From Clostridiaceae bacterium (GTDB taxonomy: Bacteria; Bacillota; Clostridia; Saccharofermentanales; UBA5734), in assembly GCA_012519875.1 (NCBI GenBank), contig JAAYPL010000175.1, positions 1-28,502 on the forward strand: a DNA stretch of 28,502 nucleotides, written 5' to 3'. The notes under the pieces were generated by a model. The model did no database searches. It saw nothing but the letters and a program-made list of their open reading frames with translations, and was not told the DNA's origin. Position numbers and translations under genes: made by a program. Every line of letters begins with the position of its first letter. The first letter of the stretch is position 1. Below, one piece after another: positions 14,893 through 23,743 of the stretch.

Positions 14893-16289
14893 GATTTCCA
14901 CCCCCTGTCCCGACGATAAGCGCCAATCAGATCGATCAGGCAATCCATGTCCGATTGGCGGCGTTTCTCGGTTACGGCCAAAAGCCATCCCCCCGGGATA
15001 GCCGATCCGGCCGCCGGACCGGCCAGATCCAAGCCGCCGATTACCCCCTGCGCGGCCAAATAACGATTCAGATCCGTACAGGTCGTTTCAGGCCAGGATT
15101 CAGGGTTCATTCGGACGGCGAATTCCCGGAAGAAAGGGCGATCATGAACCGGCAAAAACCAGCCGGTTTCACAAAGGGCCTGACGCAGGGCAGCGGCTTT
15201 ACGAGCCGATTGGCCGGCGGCTTCCACCAAGCCGTTTGCTCCGAGCAGCGCGGCCTGCATGGTGACCGCCAAAGCGCATAGCGCCTGATTGGTGCAGATG
15301 TTCGAAGTGGCTTTTTCACGCCGGATATGCTGCTCCCGCGCCTGAATGGTCAGGACAAAAGTTCGCCTGCCGTGCCGGTCCACCGTTTCACCGCAGATTC
15401 GGCCGGGCATGCGGCGCAAGAGGGATTGGCGGGCGGCCAGATAGCCGGCGTAGGGACCGCCAAAAGACAGCGGCAGACCCAAAGATTGCGCATCACCCAC
15501 AGCGATATCCATACCGGCTTGACCGGGAGTTTTGAGAACAGCCAAACTGAGCAGATCGCAGCCGGCGATGGCCAGCGCGCCGGCCTGATGGGCCAGCTCG
15601 GCAATAGCGGGCAGATCCTCGATCAGTCCGAAGAAGTTGGGGCTTTGCACCAGTACAGCCGCCGTCTGCTCATCCGGCGGTTGATTGGCCAACGCGCCGG
15701 CCCAGGATCCATCCGGATCGGCCGGCAAAACATCAACGATTCCGCCGTTGGGCGGCAGATAGGTGGCGATGACCTCCCGGGTATGCGGGTGAACGGTATC
15801 GGCCACGATAATGCGGTTGCGTCCGGTGGCCCGGCAGGCCATCAGCAAAGCTTCGGCCGCCGCGGTTGCGCCGTCATACATCGATGAGTTGGCGATATCC
15901 AGATCGGTCATACGACAGACCAAGCTCTGAAATTCAAAAATCCCCTGTAAAGTTCCCTGACTGACTTCCGGCTGATACGGCGTATAGGAGGTATAGAACT
16001 CCTGACGAAGCAGAAGATGGCGGATGGCGGCCGGCTGGTAATGATCATAGGCTCCGGCGCCAAGAAAACAGATATGGTCGGCGGCCGGCAGATTACGATC
16101 AGCCATTGCCCGCAACCGGTTGATCAGGTCGGGCTCATTGAGCGGACCATCCAGCTGCGGGCAACCGTCCGGATAATCCAAACGGAGATCCTGCGGCACA
16201 CTGTCAAAAAGCCGCTCCGGCGGTGGCAACCCGGCATCGGACAGCATTTGAGCCCGCAATTCACGGTTTGAGGGAACAAAGCCTGCCAT
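14889..16289 (-). CDS. gcvPA: Glycine dehydrogenase (decarboxylating) subunit 1
   Basis: This 466-residue protein is the N-terminal-half homologue of P-protein. It lacks the PLP lysine but is needed for the heterotetramer with GcvPB. Family features include FLGAGAYDHYQPAAIRHLL, YTPYQPEVSQGTLQ, MYDGATAAAEA and the segment SLGLPLSFGGPYAGYLA. The start ATG 16289 (MAGFVPSNRE) has GGAGGG 6 bases upstream, located in the gcvH stop region, and only 2 bases separate the two genes. A TTG seven codons upstream is not needed. Intact and normal in length. Confidence 0.97.
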   Translation of the reverse strand: MAGFVPSNRELRAQMLSDAGLPPPERLFDSVPQDLRLDYPDGCPQLDGPLNEPDLINRLRAMADRNLPAADHICFLGAGAYDHYQPAAIRHLLLRQEFYTSYTPYQPEVSQGTLQGIFEFQSLVCRMTDLDIANSSMYDGATAAAEALLMACRATGRNRIIVADTVHPHTREVIATYLPPNGGIVDVLPADPDGSWAGALANQPPDEQTAAVLVQSPNFFGLIEDLPAIAELAHQAGALAIAGCDLLSLAVLKTPGQAGMDIAVGDAQSLGLPLSFGGPYAGYLAARQSLLRRMPGRICGETVDRHGRRTFVLTIQAREQHIRREKATSNICTNQALCALAVTMQAALLGANGLVEAAGQSARKAAALRQALCETGWFLPVHDRPFFREFAVRMNPESWPETTCTDLNRYLAAQGVIGGLDLAGPAAGSAIPGGWLLAVTEKRRQSDMDCLIDLIGAYRRDRGWKS

Positions 16290-16291
16290 GC

Positions 16292-16678
16292 TCAACCCTC
16301 CGAGGCACAAAAGTCTTCATAGGCCGCCGCGTCCATCAGATCATCAAGCTCGGAAAGATGATCCGGTCGGATCACCACAAACCAGACAGCATAAGGATCA
16401 GCCGTCAGCTGGTCTAATTCATCCCCTATTTCCGTCCGCGATTCGACAATCTCGCCTGTGAGCGGGCTCAGAATATCAGCCGCAACCTTAACCGACTCGA
16501 TGGCACCGACAGACTGGCCGGGCACAACACGCCGGCCGGATGAAACGGCTTCGGCGAATACAAGTTCACCCAGCTCGTTTCGGGCATAATCGGTGATGCC
16601 GATCGTTGCCAGGCCGTCGGCAAACCGCACCCATTCGTGACTGCGTGTGTACAAAAGATCTTCCTTGACAATAGCCAT
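16292..16678 (-). CDS. gcvH: Glycine cleavage system H protein
   Basis: GcvH is the mobile lipoyl carrier that shuttles the aminomethyl intermediate between P, T and L proteins. The 128-residue protein shows LYTRSHEWVR (9-18), GITDYARNELGELVF (27-41) and the lipoylation lysine Lys64 in ESVKVAADILSPLTGEI. ATG 16678 has TAGGAGGATG just upstream. It sits 26 bases after gcvT and 2 bases before gcvPA. No lipoate ligase or lipoyl synthase is in the window. Confidence 0.97.
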   Translation of the reverse strand: MAIVKEDLLYTRSHEWVRFADGLATIGITDYARNELGELVFAEAVSSGRRVVPGQSVGAIESVKVAADILSPLTGEIVESRTEIGDELDQLTADPYAVWFVVIRPDHLSELDDLMDAAAYEDFCASEG

Positions 16679-16704
16679 TTTTCATCCTCCTAAATGATGC
16701 TTTT

Positions 16705-17799
16705 TTAACTACGTTTGACAAAGGGCAGGGAACAAACCTCAAAGGGCTCGTCCTTGTCCCGGATCCGAACCAGGACGCTGCCATCGATCGTCGTTGTTGT
16801 TTCCACCGACGCCAAGGCAATACCCCGCTCAAGGGTCGGTGAATAGCCACCGGAAGTCACCGTTCCGATCGGTTTGCCGGCTTGGATCAGCGGATAACCC
16901 TGTCGAGGAATGGTTCGGCCAAGCGCTTTCAATCCGATTAATTGTCTGGATTGGCCGACGGACGACAAGGCTTCCTGTCCGACAAAGCCGGGCTGCGGCT
17001 TGGCGGTAAAAACAAACCTCTCCAAACCGGCATCCAGGGGGCTTATGTCCGGAGAAAGCTCATGACCGTAGAGCGGCAAAGCCGCTTCGAGACGCAGAGT
17101 ATCTCTGGCGCCCAGGCCCGCCGGAGTGGCGCCGGCCGCCAGCAACTTTTGCCAGAGATCACGTGCTTGAGCCGGTGGCAGATAAATTTCGAAGCCATCT
17201 TCTCCGGTGTAGCCGGTTCGTGAAACCAGCCAATCAGGCGCCGAAGCCGGTTGTAAAAAACGGAACGGCCGCAACTGTGAAGTTTCCGGGATGATGGGAG
17301 ATAAAATATCTTTGGCATTCGGTCCCTGCAAAGCCAATTGGGCATAGTCCGCCGAGCAATCGTCGATTTGCGGCAGAGGCTTTCCTGTCGCCGCCCAGGT
17401 GGTCTTGGCAACGAACCGCATATGGGCCAAATCCGCGGCCGTATTCGCTGCGTTGACCACCAGTAAATAGCGGTCTTCAGATAACGGATAGGCCAGCAGG
17501 TCGTCAACGGTTCCACCCTTTTCATTGCACATGGGTGAATAAAGAGCCCGCCCGGGCTGAGTCCCGCTCATGTTCCGCGTGAGGAGATAATCGAGAAATT
17601 CGAAGGCACCCGGACCGGAAACCAGGATCTCGCCCATATGGGACACATCAAACAATCCGACCGACCGGCGCACGGCCAGATGTTCCTCGCGAATGCCGGA
17701 ATACTGCATCGGCAAGCGCCAGCCGGCAAAATCCATCATTTTAGCACCCAGCTCCAAATGTGCGTCATAGAGGGGTGTTTTACGTTGTTCGCTGCTCAA
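16705..17799 (-). CDS. gcvT: Aminomethyltransferase (glycine cleavage T protein)
   Basis: GcvT transfers the methylene group from lipoyl-GcvH to tetrahydrofolate, releasing ammonia. The 364-residue protein matches the usual length. Family motifs are MMDFAGWRLPMQYSGI, DVSHMGEI, LALQGPNAKDIL, the signature RTGYTGEDGFEIYLP, LGARDTLRLEAALPLYGHEL and the C-terminal GTVTSGGYSPTLERGIAL. The start is TTG at 17799, overlapping the apt TGA by 4 bases (TTGA). AAGGAG, encoded within the last apt codons, lies 8 bases upstream, and the next ATG would remove the conserved N-terminus. Translation is therefore probably coupled to apt. The L protein (lipoamide dehydrogenase) is absent from the window. Confidence 0.95.
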   Translation of the reverse strand: MSSEQRKTPLYDAHLELGAKMMDFAGWRLPMQYSGIREEHLAVRRSVGLFDVSHMGEILVSGPGAFEFLDYLLTRNMSGTQPGRALYSPMCNEKGGTVDDLLAYPLSEDRYLLVVNAANTAADLAHMRFVAKTTWAATGKPLPQIDDCSADYAQLALQGPNAKDILSPIIPETSQLRPFRFLQPASAPDWLVSRTGYTGEDGFEIYLPPAQARDLWQKLLAAGATPAGLGARDTLRLEAALPLYGHELSPDISPLDAGLERFVFTAKPQPGFVGQEALSSVGQSRQLIGLKALGRTIPRQGYPLIQAGKPIGTVTSGGYSPTLERGIALASVETTTTIDGSVLVRIRDKDEPFEVCSLPFVKRS

Positions 17800-18323
17800 A
17801 GGGGATTCTCCTTTACTTTCAATAGGGAATATGTCGGATATCCGGTCAGTTTTTCCCGACCGCCCAGACCGTCGAGCTCGATAAAAAAGGCAACGGCAGC
17901 CACTTCACCACCCAATTCTTCAACCAAATGACAGTTGGCCAGCGCCGTACCGCCCGTTGCCACCAGATCGTCGACAATCAATACTTTCATGCCCGGTTCA
18001 ATGGCATCCACATGAAGCTCGAGAACATCGGTCCCGTATTCCAGTTCATACTGTATCTCAACGGTTTCGGCCGGTAGTTTTCCCTTTTTACGTACCGGTG
18101 CAAAACCGCGTCCGGTTGCGTAGGCCAACGGTGCGCCCACCAAAAATCCGCGGGATTCGGAACCAATGATCAAATCGAAATCAATCGGCCGAACCAGCTC
18201 GGCCATACGGTCGATGGCCAATTTAAAGGCTTGGGCATTTTTGAGCACGGTGGTAATGTCAATAAAGTCGACGCAGGCCTTGGGGAAATTGGCAACGTGC
18301 CGAAGCTCTTTTACCAGATCCAT
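17796..18323 (-). CDS. apt: Adenine phosphoribosyltransferase
   Basis: Apt salvages adenine with PRPP to form AMP in the cytoplasm. The 175-residue protein begins MDLVKELRHVANFPKACVDF, collinear with other Apt N-termini. It contains FDLIIGSESRGFLVGAPLA and the PRPP-binding signature VLIVDDLVATGGTA. I chose ATG 18323 with GGAGG 11 bases upstream over a TTG 13 codons earlier. It is the first gene of the operon with gcvTHPAPB; both systems feed purine and one-carbon metabolism, although apt as operon leader of the glycine cleavage genes is not a common arrangement to my knowledge. In most genomes apt neighbours relA or recJ. Confidence 0.93.
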   Translation of the reverse strand: MDLVKELRHVANFPKACVDFIDITTVLKNAQAFKLAIDRMAELVRPIDFDLIIGSESRGFLVGAPLAYATGRGFAPVRKKGKLPAETVEIQYELEYGTDVLELHVDAIEPGMKVLIVDDLVATGGTALANCHLVEELGGEVAAVAFFIELDGLGGREKLTGYPTYSLLKVKENPL

Positions 18324-18382
18324 GGCAAACAATTCCTCCATAAAATGATCAGCCTGAGACAACTGCGTCGCAGGCCACTAAC

Positions 18383-18388
18383 ATTATA
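18383..18388 (-). promoter_or_regulatory. Candidate -10 box of the apt-gcv operon
   Basis: A perfect TATAAT on the minus strand lies about 60 bases before the apt ATG. I find no convincing -35 at 16-18 bases upstream, which hints at an activator-dependent or weak promoter. The leader between this box and apt is too short for a glycine riboswitch, and no such structure is visible. Confidence 0.4.
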
Positions 18389-18579
18389 CCTTAAAGTCCG
18401 ATGATAATCTGCCTTTCGGTTGGATCTCGTTCAATTTTTTCTTCTTGCCCCTTGGATCCGACAGCCCTGATGGTTATTGATTGTTTTTGATAATTGACAT
18501 AAGATGAAGGTGCAGATCCCCTTGCCAGTTGTTTTTGACCAAGCTGAACACCAATACAGATATGAAAGAAGGGTATACT

Positions 18580-19518
18580 ATGAAACGTCTGATGATTTTC
18601 CTGTTATGCCTGACTCTGTCGGCTCTCATTTTTGCCGGTTGTGCCTCTTCCTCTTATCCGATCAAAGATGGATCCAATGCGCAGGCGCCAAGCAACGTCG
18701 CCCCCCCTCTTGATTCCAAGGGTAGTCCCAGAGAGGATTTCACCGAAACGCCCGCCGGTGCCCTGGCCATTCAGCGAAAAGTCGTCAAAAATGCCTCCCT
18801 CACTCTGGAAGCCGTAAATGTCAGTGACGCCTACGCCGCCATTTTGCGTTATGTTGAAGATCTGGGCGGCTATGAGTTTAGTCGCTCGCAACAAGTTCGT
18901 GAGGACATAACAACCATCTATGCCGTAATTAAAATCAATCCGGAGCAGCTGGATACCGTGATCAGCCACATCGGTACTTTATGCCGGATTGTCAACACCC
19001 AAACTTCCAGCAACGACATCACGGCTGACTACTATGACGCTAAAACACGCTTGGCAACCATGGAAAAAGCCTTGGCAACCTACTATAACTTTTTGGAATC
19101 GGCTGAAAATATTGAGGAAAGCCTTCTGGTTCAACAGCAGATCAATGAATTGACCGTCAAGATCGAATCCCTCAAAGGGCAAATCAACATGTGGGACAGC
19201 ATTTTGGCCGAATCCACCCTTGACATCACATTGCGGCAGTTGTCCGATCCCGTGCAGACACGTCGGGAAATCAGTTGGTCCACCCTGTCTTTCGATGACA
19301 TGGGGTACCTGATCAAAACCGGTTTGAATTGGCTGCTCAACACCGTCGCCGTTGTGCTGCAATGGCTGGCGATCATTCTGGCCATCCTCTCTCCCCTTCT
19401 GATCGTCGCGGCAATCGTGCTGGTCCTGATTTTCCGTCGTCGTCGCCGGAAAAGGATTTTATTAGAAAAAAGCCAGCAAACACATCCGGCTGACCCTAAT
19501 CAAGGTCGTGAAAACTGA
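18580..19518 (+). CDS. DUF4349 family lipoprotein
   Basis: This 312-residue envelope protein starts at ATG 18580 (MKRLMIFLLC) behind AGAAGGG. A signal peptide (1-20) ends at a probable lipobox FAGC with Cys21; the -3 Phe is less usual. A Pro/Ser-rich linker (22-60) leads to a DUF4349-type domain. This domain has a beta-rich part (65-145) and a long coiled coil (about 150-210, including QQQINELTVKIESLKGQI). A C-terminal membrane helix (about 253-286) is followed by RRRRRK. Both ends would be membrane-anchored on the outer face with a basic cytoplasmic tail. DUF4349 proteins have no settled function. It is a single plus-strand gene between the gcv/apt operon and prmA and converges with prmA. 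Confidence 0.85.
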   Translation: MKRLMIFLLCLTLSALIFAGCASSSYPIKDGSNAQAPSNVAPPLDSKGSPREDFTETPAGALAIQRKVVKNASLTLEAVNVSDAYAAILRYVEDLGGYEFSRSQQVREDITTIYAVIKINPEQLDTVISHIGTLCRIVNTQTSSNDITADYYDAKTRLATMEKALATYYNFLESAENIEESLLVQQQINELTVKIESLKGQINMWDSILAESTLDITLRQLSDPVQTRREISWSTLSFDDMGYLIKTGLNWLLNTVAVVLQWLAIILAILSPLLIVAAIVLVLIFRRRRRKRILLEKSQQTHPADPNQGREN

Positions 19519-19570
19519 GCGGATCGGCAGATAAACAAGGTGGACACCGGACCGCCATGATACGTTCCTT

Positions 19571-20584
19571 TTAGCAATCAACCCGGCGAAATACCGCCGC
19601 GCACCATCCGGAACGCTCACGTTGGACCAAAAGCTCCAACCCGGCTTGGCGAGCAGCCGTTTCGACATAAGAAAATTTATCCTTGATGATACCCGATGCG
19701 ATAAAAAGGCCGTCTTTTGCCAGCCGACCCGGAATGGAAGGAGCAATCGCGGCGATCACATCGGCAATAATATTGGCGACGATCAAGTCATAGGTTTCGC
19801 AGAGGGCATCGCCAATCTCTCCGGCGTGACAATGAACTTGGACGCCGTTTTGCGCGCAATTGGCTTTCGCAACCTCCACTGCCAGCGGGTCGATGTCGAT
19901 GGCTTCGATCAAGCCGGCATCCAGCTTGGCCGCAATAATGGCCAGAATGCCGCTGCCGGTTCCGAGATCCAGCACACGATCTTCCGACTCTACCAATTCA
20001 TCTAAAAATTCGGCGCAAAGCGCCGTGGTTTCGTGCGTACCGGTTCCGAAGGCGCTGCCCGGATCGAGGCTGACGACAATTTCATCCGGAGCGGGCGAAT
20101 AATCAAGCCAGCTGGGATTGATAACCAAACGGTCGGTCAGATGAATGGTCTGATAGTGTTTTTTCCAGTTTTCCGCCCAGTCTTCTTCATGAATTTCTCG
20201 AAAGCCCAGATAGCCGGCTCCCAGATCAAGGAAGCGAGAAAAATCCCGGATTCTATCACGGATCATGGCTTCGAGATTTTTCAGCGGGATAAAAGTTTTT
20301 GGGGCATTATCGTAAAGCTCGGCTGCAAATAGACCCGAATCCCGGTTGCAGCGTACACCCTCCGGAAATTCAACAAAGTAAGCGCAGACCCGAACGGTTT
20401 CATCCAGTTCATCCAGAAAATCCGAATCTGCGTAATGGAGGCTGCCCGGAGCAAACAATAACGCCCTGATTTCCCGGGCATCTTGGACTTCAACGCCCTC
20501 GGCACCGAGTCCGGACAGATAGTCCACCAACAAATCGGCAGCTTCATGAGTAGTGGCAAAATCCAAAGCCAGCCAGCGCATCAT
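19571..20584 (-). CDS. prmA: Ribosomal protein L11 methyltransferase
   Basis: PrmA trimethylates lysines of ribosomal protein L11. The roughly 337-residue protein has an N-terminal substrate-binding domain (MMRWLALDF start), then LDPGSAFGTGTHETT and the SAM-binding motif VLDLGTGSGILAIIAAK. The acidic loop EAIDIDPLAVEVAKAN and the post-motif DLIVANIIADVI follow. Start choice among GTG 20590, ATG 20584 and ATG 20581 is open; AAGGG lies 5 bases before 20584. It is 21 bases after dnaJ on the same strand, the order seen in Bacillus (dnaJ-prmA), and ends the heat-shock operon, with no rsmE following. Confidence 0.93.
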   Translation of the reverse strand: MMRWLALDFATTHEAADLLVDYLSGLGAEGVEVQDAREIRALLFAPGSLHYADSDFLDELDETVRVCAYFVEFPEGVRCNRDSGLFAAELYDNAPKTFIPLKNLEAMIRDRIRDFSRFLDLGAGYLGFREIHEEDWAENWKKHYQTIHLTDRLVINPSWLDYSPAPDEIVVSLDPGSAFGTGTHETTALCAEFLDELVESEDRVLDLGTGSGILAIIAAKLDAGLIEAIDIDPLAVEVAKANCAQNGVQVHCHAGEIGDALCETYDLIVANIIADVIAAIAPSIPGRLAKDGLFIASGIIKDKFSYVETAARQAGLELLVQRERSGWCAAVFRRVDC

Positions 20585-20605
20585 GGTCACCCTTGATATT
20601 TCCGC

Positions 20606-21742
20606 TTATTTAAAGAGATCTCTGATTTTATTGAAAAAGGATCCTCTTTTTTGATAATTCTTCTCGCTGCAGCTCTCCTCAAACCGGCGGAGCTGTTCTT
20701 TTTGATCTTCGTCCAGATTGCGCGGCACCTCCAGGATGACACGGAAGAGATGATCGCCGCGCACGTTGGATCGATTGAGATGAGGAATACCTTTGTTGCG
20801 CAACGTAAAGGTATCGTTGGGTTGTGTTCCCTCCTTGAGACGATACTGGAAGGGCCCGTCAATCGTAGGAACCTCAAGGTCCGCGCCCAGCGCGGCCTGA
20901 GTAAAGGTAATGGGTACTTCACAATAGGTGTTGTAGCCGTCCCGTTTAAAAATCGGATGGGGACGGACGGTGATCTCAATATAAAGATCCCCGTAAGGGC
21001 CGCCCAGCAGGCCCGGCTCGCCTTCACCACGCATGGTCAGCATCTCGCCTTGATTAACGCCGGCCGGAATCTGCACACGAAGAGTTTTGGATTTTTGTCG
21101 GCGACCCTTGCCGTTGCAAGCTGAGCAGGGATTTTTGACGATGGTGCCCTTGCCGTTACAGGTCGGGCAGGTGCGAGAGGTCATTACCGTACCAAACATT
21201 GTCTGCTGGCGTTGGTTGACCTGGCCGGTCCCTTGGCAGGCCGTGCATTGATCCGGCTGCGTACCGTCCCGGGTGCCGGTTCCCTTGCAGGTATCGCAAT
21301 GATCTTCCTTGTTAACGGTTATTTTGCGTTCGACGCCAAAAGCCGCCTCCATAAACTCCAAAGTCATACGATACCGGAGGTTGGCACCTCGCTGCGGCCC
21401 GCTTCTCCTGCGTGAACCGCCGCCGAAACCACCGAAGAAAGACCCGAAAATATCTTCCAGATCAATATCAAATCCCGCACCACCGAAGCCGCCAAAACCA
21501 CCAAAGCCCTGTCCGTCGACGCCGGCATGGCCAAACTGGTCGTAAGCCTTCCGTTTTTCCGGATCGCTGAGGACGGCGTAGGCTTCGTTGGCTTCTTTAA
21601 ACTTCGCCTCGGATTCTTTATCCCCGGGATTCAGATCGGGATGATGTTTTTTGGCCAGGTTGCGGTAAGCTCTCTTGAGTTCATCATCCCCGGCGCTGCG
21701 AGAAACACCGAGAATTTCGTAATAGTCCCTTTTTTCGGGCAC
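20606..21742 (-). CDS. dnaJ: Chaperone DnaJ (Hsp40)
   Basis: DnaJ is the J-domain cochaperone that stimulates DnaK ATPase and delivers clients. In the 378-residue protein the J domain (about 5-70) has the HPD motif at 34-36. A Gly/Phe-rich region spans 77-110. Four CxxCxGxG zinc repeats begin at Cys149 (CDTCKGTG, CTACQGTG, CPTCNGKG, CSACNGKG), making it a type I DnaJ. The C-terminal substrate domain and a short dimerisation tail follow. The GTG start at 21742 has AAGGAGG about 10 bases upstream; upstream residues in the longer frame are not family-like. Confidence 0.97.
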   Translation of the reverse strand: MPEKRDYYEILGVSRSAGDDELKRAYRNLAKKHHPDLNPGDKESEAKFKEANEAYAVLSDPEKRKAYDQFGHAGVDGQGFGGFGGFGGAGFDIDLEDIFGSFFGGFGGGSRRRSGPQRGANLRYRMTLEFMEAAFGVERKITVNKEDHCDTCKGTGTRDGTQPDQCTACQGTGQVNQRQQTMFGTVMTSRTCPTCNGKGTIVKNPCSACNGKGRRQKSKTLRVQIPAGVNQGEMLTMRGEGEPGLLGGPYGDLYIEITVRPHPIFKRDGYNTYCEVPITFTQAALGADLEVPTIDGPFQYRLKEGTQPNDTFTLRNKGIPHLNRSNVRGDHLFRVILEVPRNLDEDQKEQLRRFEESCSEKNYQKRGSFFNKIRDLFK

Positions 21743-21773
21743 GGTGCAAAGTCCTCCTTGTAGAAAGGGCAAA

Positions 21774-21798
21774 CCGCCCAATCGATTAAGAAGGGCGG
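21774..21798. other. Hairpin between dnaK and dnaJ
   Basis: CCGCCC (21774-21779) and GGGCGG (21793-21798) form a 6-base GC stem with a 13-base loop in the 90-base dnaK-dnaJ interval. There is no strong T tract, so it is more likely an mRNA-processing or partial attenuation element that adjusts DnaJ below DnaK level than a full terminator. Confidence 0.35.
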
Positions 21799-21832
21799 AT
21801 CACCCACGATCTATTCTATGAGTATCAGGTCA

Positions 21833-23668
21833 TCAGTCTCCGCCGGCGTCTTTGAAGTCACCGTCAAAACCGGCTTGATCCGAACCGTCGGTTGACCCGC
21901 CAAAATCCTGTGGGCCACCGGTATGGCCGGCGTCGCCATGTTGCTGATAAAGTTTTTCGCTGGCTTTGAAAAAGGCCTGCTGCAAAGCTTCGGTGTCATC
22001 TTTCATTGCTTGAATGTCATTTGCCGACATGCTTTTTCTGAGCTTTTCGATGGCGGATTCGATGGCAGATTTTTCCTCCGCGTCTAATTTGTCGCCAACA
22101 TCCTTCAATGTTTTTTCCGCCTGATACACGGCTGAATCAGCCGCATTGCGGGTATCAATCTCTTCCTTTTTAGCCTTGTCTTCGGAAGCGAAGCGCTCGG
22201 CTTCCTTTACCGCCTTTTGGATCTCATCCTCGGTCAGGTTGGTCGACGCGGTGATCGTGATGTGCTGCTCACGGTTGGTGCCCAGATCCTTGGCGGACAC
22301 GTGAACAATACCGTTCGCATCAATATCAAACGTCACTTCGATCTGCGGTACACCGCGGGGCGCCGGCGCAATGCCGTCAAGATTGAACCGGCCGAGGGTT
22401 TTGTTGTGCTGCGCCAACTCACGCTCTCCTTGCAGGACATGAACCTCAACTTGAGTCTGGCCATCCGCGGCAGTGGAGAAAATCTGGCTTTTTTTGGTCG
22501 GGATGGTGGTATTCCGATCAATAATCCGGGTAAACACACCACCCATTGTTTCGATTCCCAAAGACAGCGGTGTGACATCAAGCAACAGCAGGCCGGTCAC
22601 ATCACCGGTCAGGACCGCTGCCTGAATGGCGGCTCCGATGGCGACACATTCGTCAGGATTGATTCCCTTGAACGGGTCTTTGCCAAAAAGCTGGCGAACC
22701 ATCTCTTGCACGGCCGGGGTCCGGGTAGAACCGCCAACCAGCAATATTTTGTCAATGTCCTGCGGGCTGAGTCCCGAATCGGAAAGAGCACGCTGGGTCG
22801 GCCCCTTGGTCTTTTCGACCAGATCCGACGTCAGTTCATCAAATTTTGCCCTCGTCAATGCGGTGTCCAGGTGTTTGGGGCCACTGGCATCAGCCGTGAT
22901 ATAGGGCAGGTTGATGCTGGTTGTGGTCACACCGGACAGTTCAATTTTGGCTTTTTCGGCGGCTTCGCGCAAACGCTGCATCGCCATCTTGTCATTGCGC
23001 AGGTCAACACCCTGCTCACGTTTAAAATTGTCGACCAGCCAGTCGACAATTTTCATGTCGAAATCATCGCCGCCCAGACGGTTGTTGCCGTTGGTTGCCA
23101 AAACTTCAAACACGCCGTCGCCGATTTCAAGGATGGAGACGTCGAAGGTTCCGCCGCCCAGGTCAAAGACCAAAATTTTCTGATCGGCTTCCTTGTCAAG
23201 TCCGTAGGCCAGTGAAGCCGCCGTCGGCTCATTGATGATCCTAAGGACCTCAAGACCGGCGATCCTGCCGGCATCCTTGGTCGCTTGACGCTGCGAGTCA
23301 CTAAAATAGGCCGGAACCGTAATAACGGCCTGTGTTACCGTTTCACCAAGATAAGCCTCCGCGTCGGCTTTGAGTTTTTGCAAAACCATGGCTGAGATTT
23401 CCTGTGGTGTATAATTTTTGTTGTCGATGGCGACTTTATGACCGGTGCCCATTTCGCGTTTAATCGACATCACGGTGCGGTCGGGATTGGTGACCGCCTG
23501 CCGCTTGGCCACTTGGCCGACCAAGCGTTCGCCGGTTTTGGAAAATGCGACAATGGACGGGGTTGTGCGACTGCCTTCCGCATTGGGAATAACGACTGGT
23601 TCTCCACCCTCCATAACCGCTACACAAGAATTGGTTGTACCCAGATCAATACCGATAACTTTTGCCAT
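21833..23668 (-). CDS. dnaK: Chaperone DnaK (Hsp70)
   Basis: DnaK is the ATP-dependent cytoplasmic chaperone. The 611-residue protein starts at ATG 23668 with GGAGGG seven bases upstream. All three Hsp70 signatures are present: IGIDLGTTNS near the N-terminus, VFDLGGGTFDVSIL and ILLVGGSTRTPAVQEMV. The substrate-binding domain includes LDVTPLSLGIETMGG and FNLDGIAPAPRGVPQIEVTF, and a glycine- and aspartate-rich tail ends the protein. The length near 610 fits the Gram-positive type, which lacks the extra segment of Gram-negative DnaK. It lies 75 bases after grpE, and no second CIRCE is seen in that gap. Confidence 0.98.
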   Translation of the reverse strand: MAKVIGIDLGTTNSCVAVMEGGEPVVIPNAEGSRTTPSIVAFSKTGERLVGQVAKRQAVTNPDRTVMSIKREMGTGHKVAIDNKNYTPQEISAMVLQKLKADAEAYLGETVTQAVITVPAYFSDSQRQATKDAGRIAGLEVLRIINEPTAASLAYGLDKEADQKILVFDLGGGTFDVSILEIGDGVFEVLATNGNNRLGGDDFDMKIVDWLVDNFKREQGVDLRNDKMAMQRLREAAEKAKIELSGVTTTSINLPYITADASGPKHLDTALTRAKFDELTSDLVEKTKGPTQRALSDSGLSPQDIDKILLVGGSTRTPAVQEMVRQLFGKDPFKGINPDECVAIGAAIQAAVLTGDVTGLLLLDVTPLSLGIETMGGVFTRIIDRNTTIPTKKSQIFSTAADGQTQVEVHVLQGERELAQHNKTLGRFNLDGIAPAPRGVPQIEVTFDIDANGIVHVSAKDLGTNREQHITITASTNLTEDEIQKAVKEAERFASEDKAKKEEIDTRNAADSAVYQAEKTLKDVGDKLDAEEKSAIESAIEKLRKSMSANDIQAMKDDTEALQQAFFKASEKLYQQHGDAGHTGGPQDFGGSTDGSDQAGFDGDFKDAGGD

Positions 23669-23743
23669 ATGATTTCCCTCCATAGATAATGGGTGTTTAA
23701 CTATTTAAATTTATGCTTAAAGCCGAGACGGCCGATTTTTCAC

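Noticed and set aside
18324..18580. Glycine riboswitch before the apt-gcv operon
   Set aside because: I looked for the paired glycine aptamer features in the apt-DUF4349 interval and saw none; the leader is too short.
19519..19570. Bidirectional terminator between DUF4349 and prmA
   Set aside because: Only a 5-base GGTGG/CCGCC stem with one wobble and a short T run is visible; too weak to list.
22217..23215. 332-codon plus-strand frame over dnaK
   Set aside because: Antisense frame to dnaK caused by the known open antisense frame of Hsp70 codon usage; no independent support.
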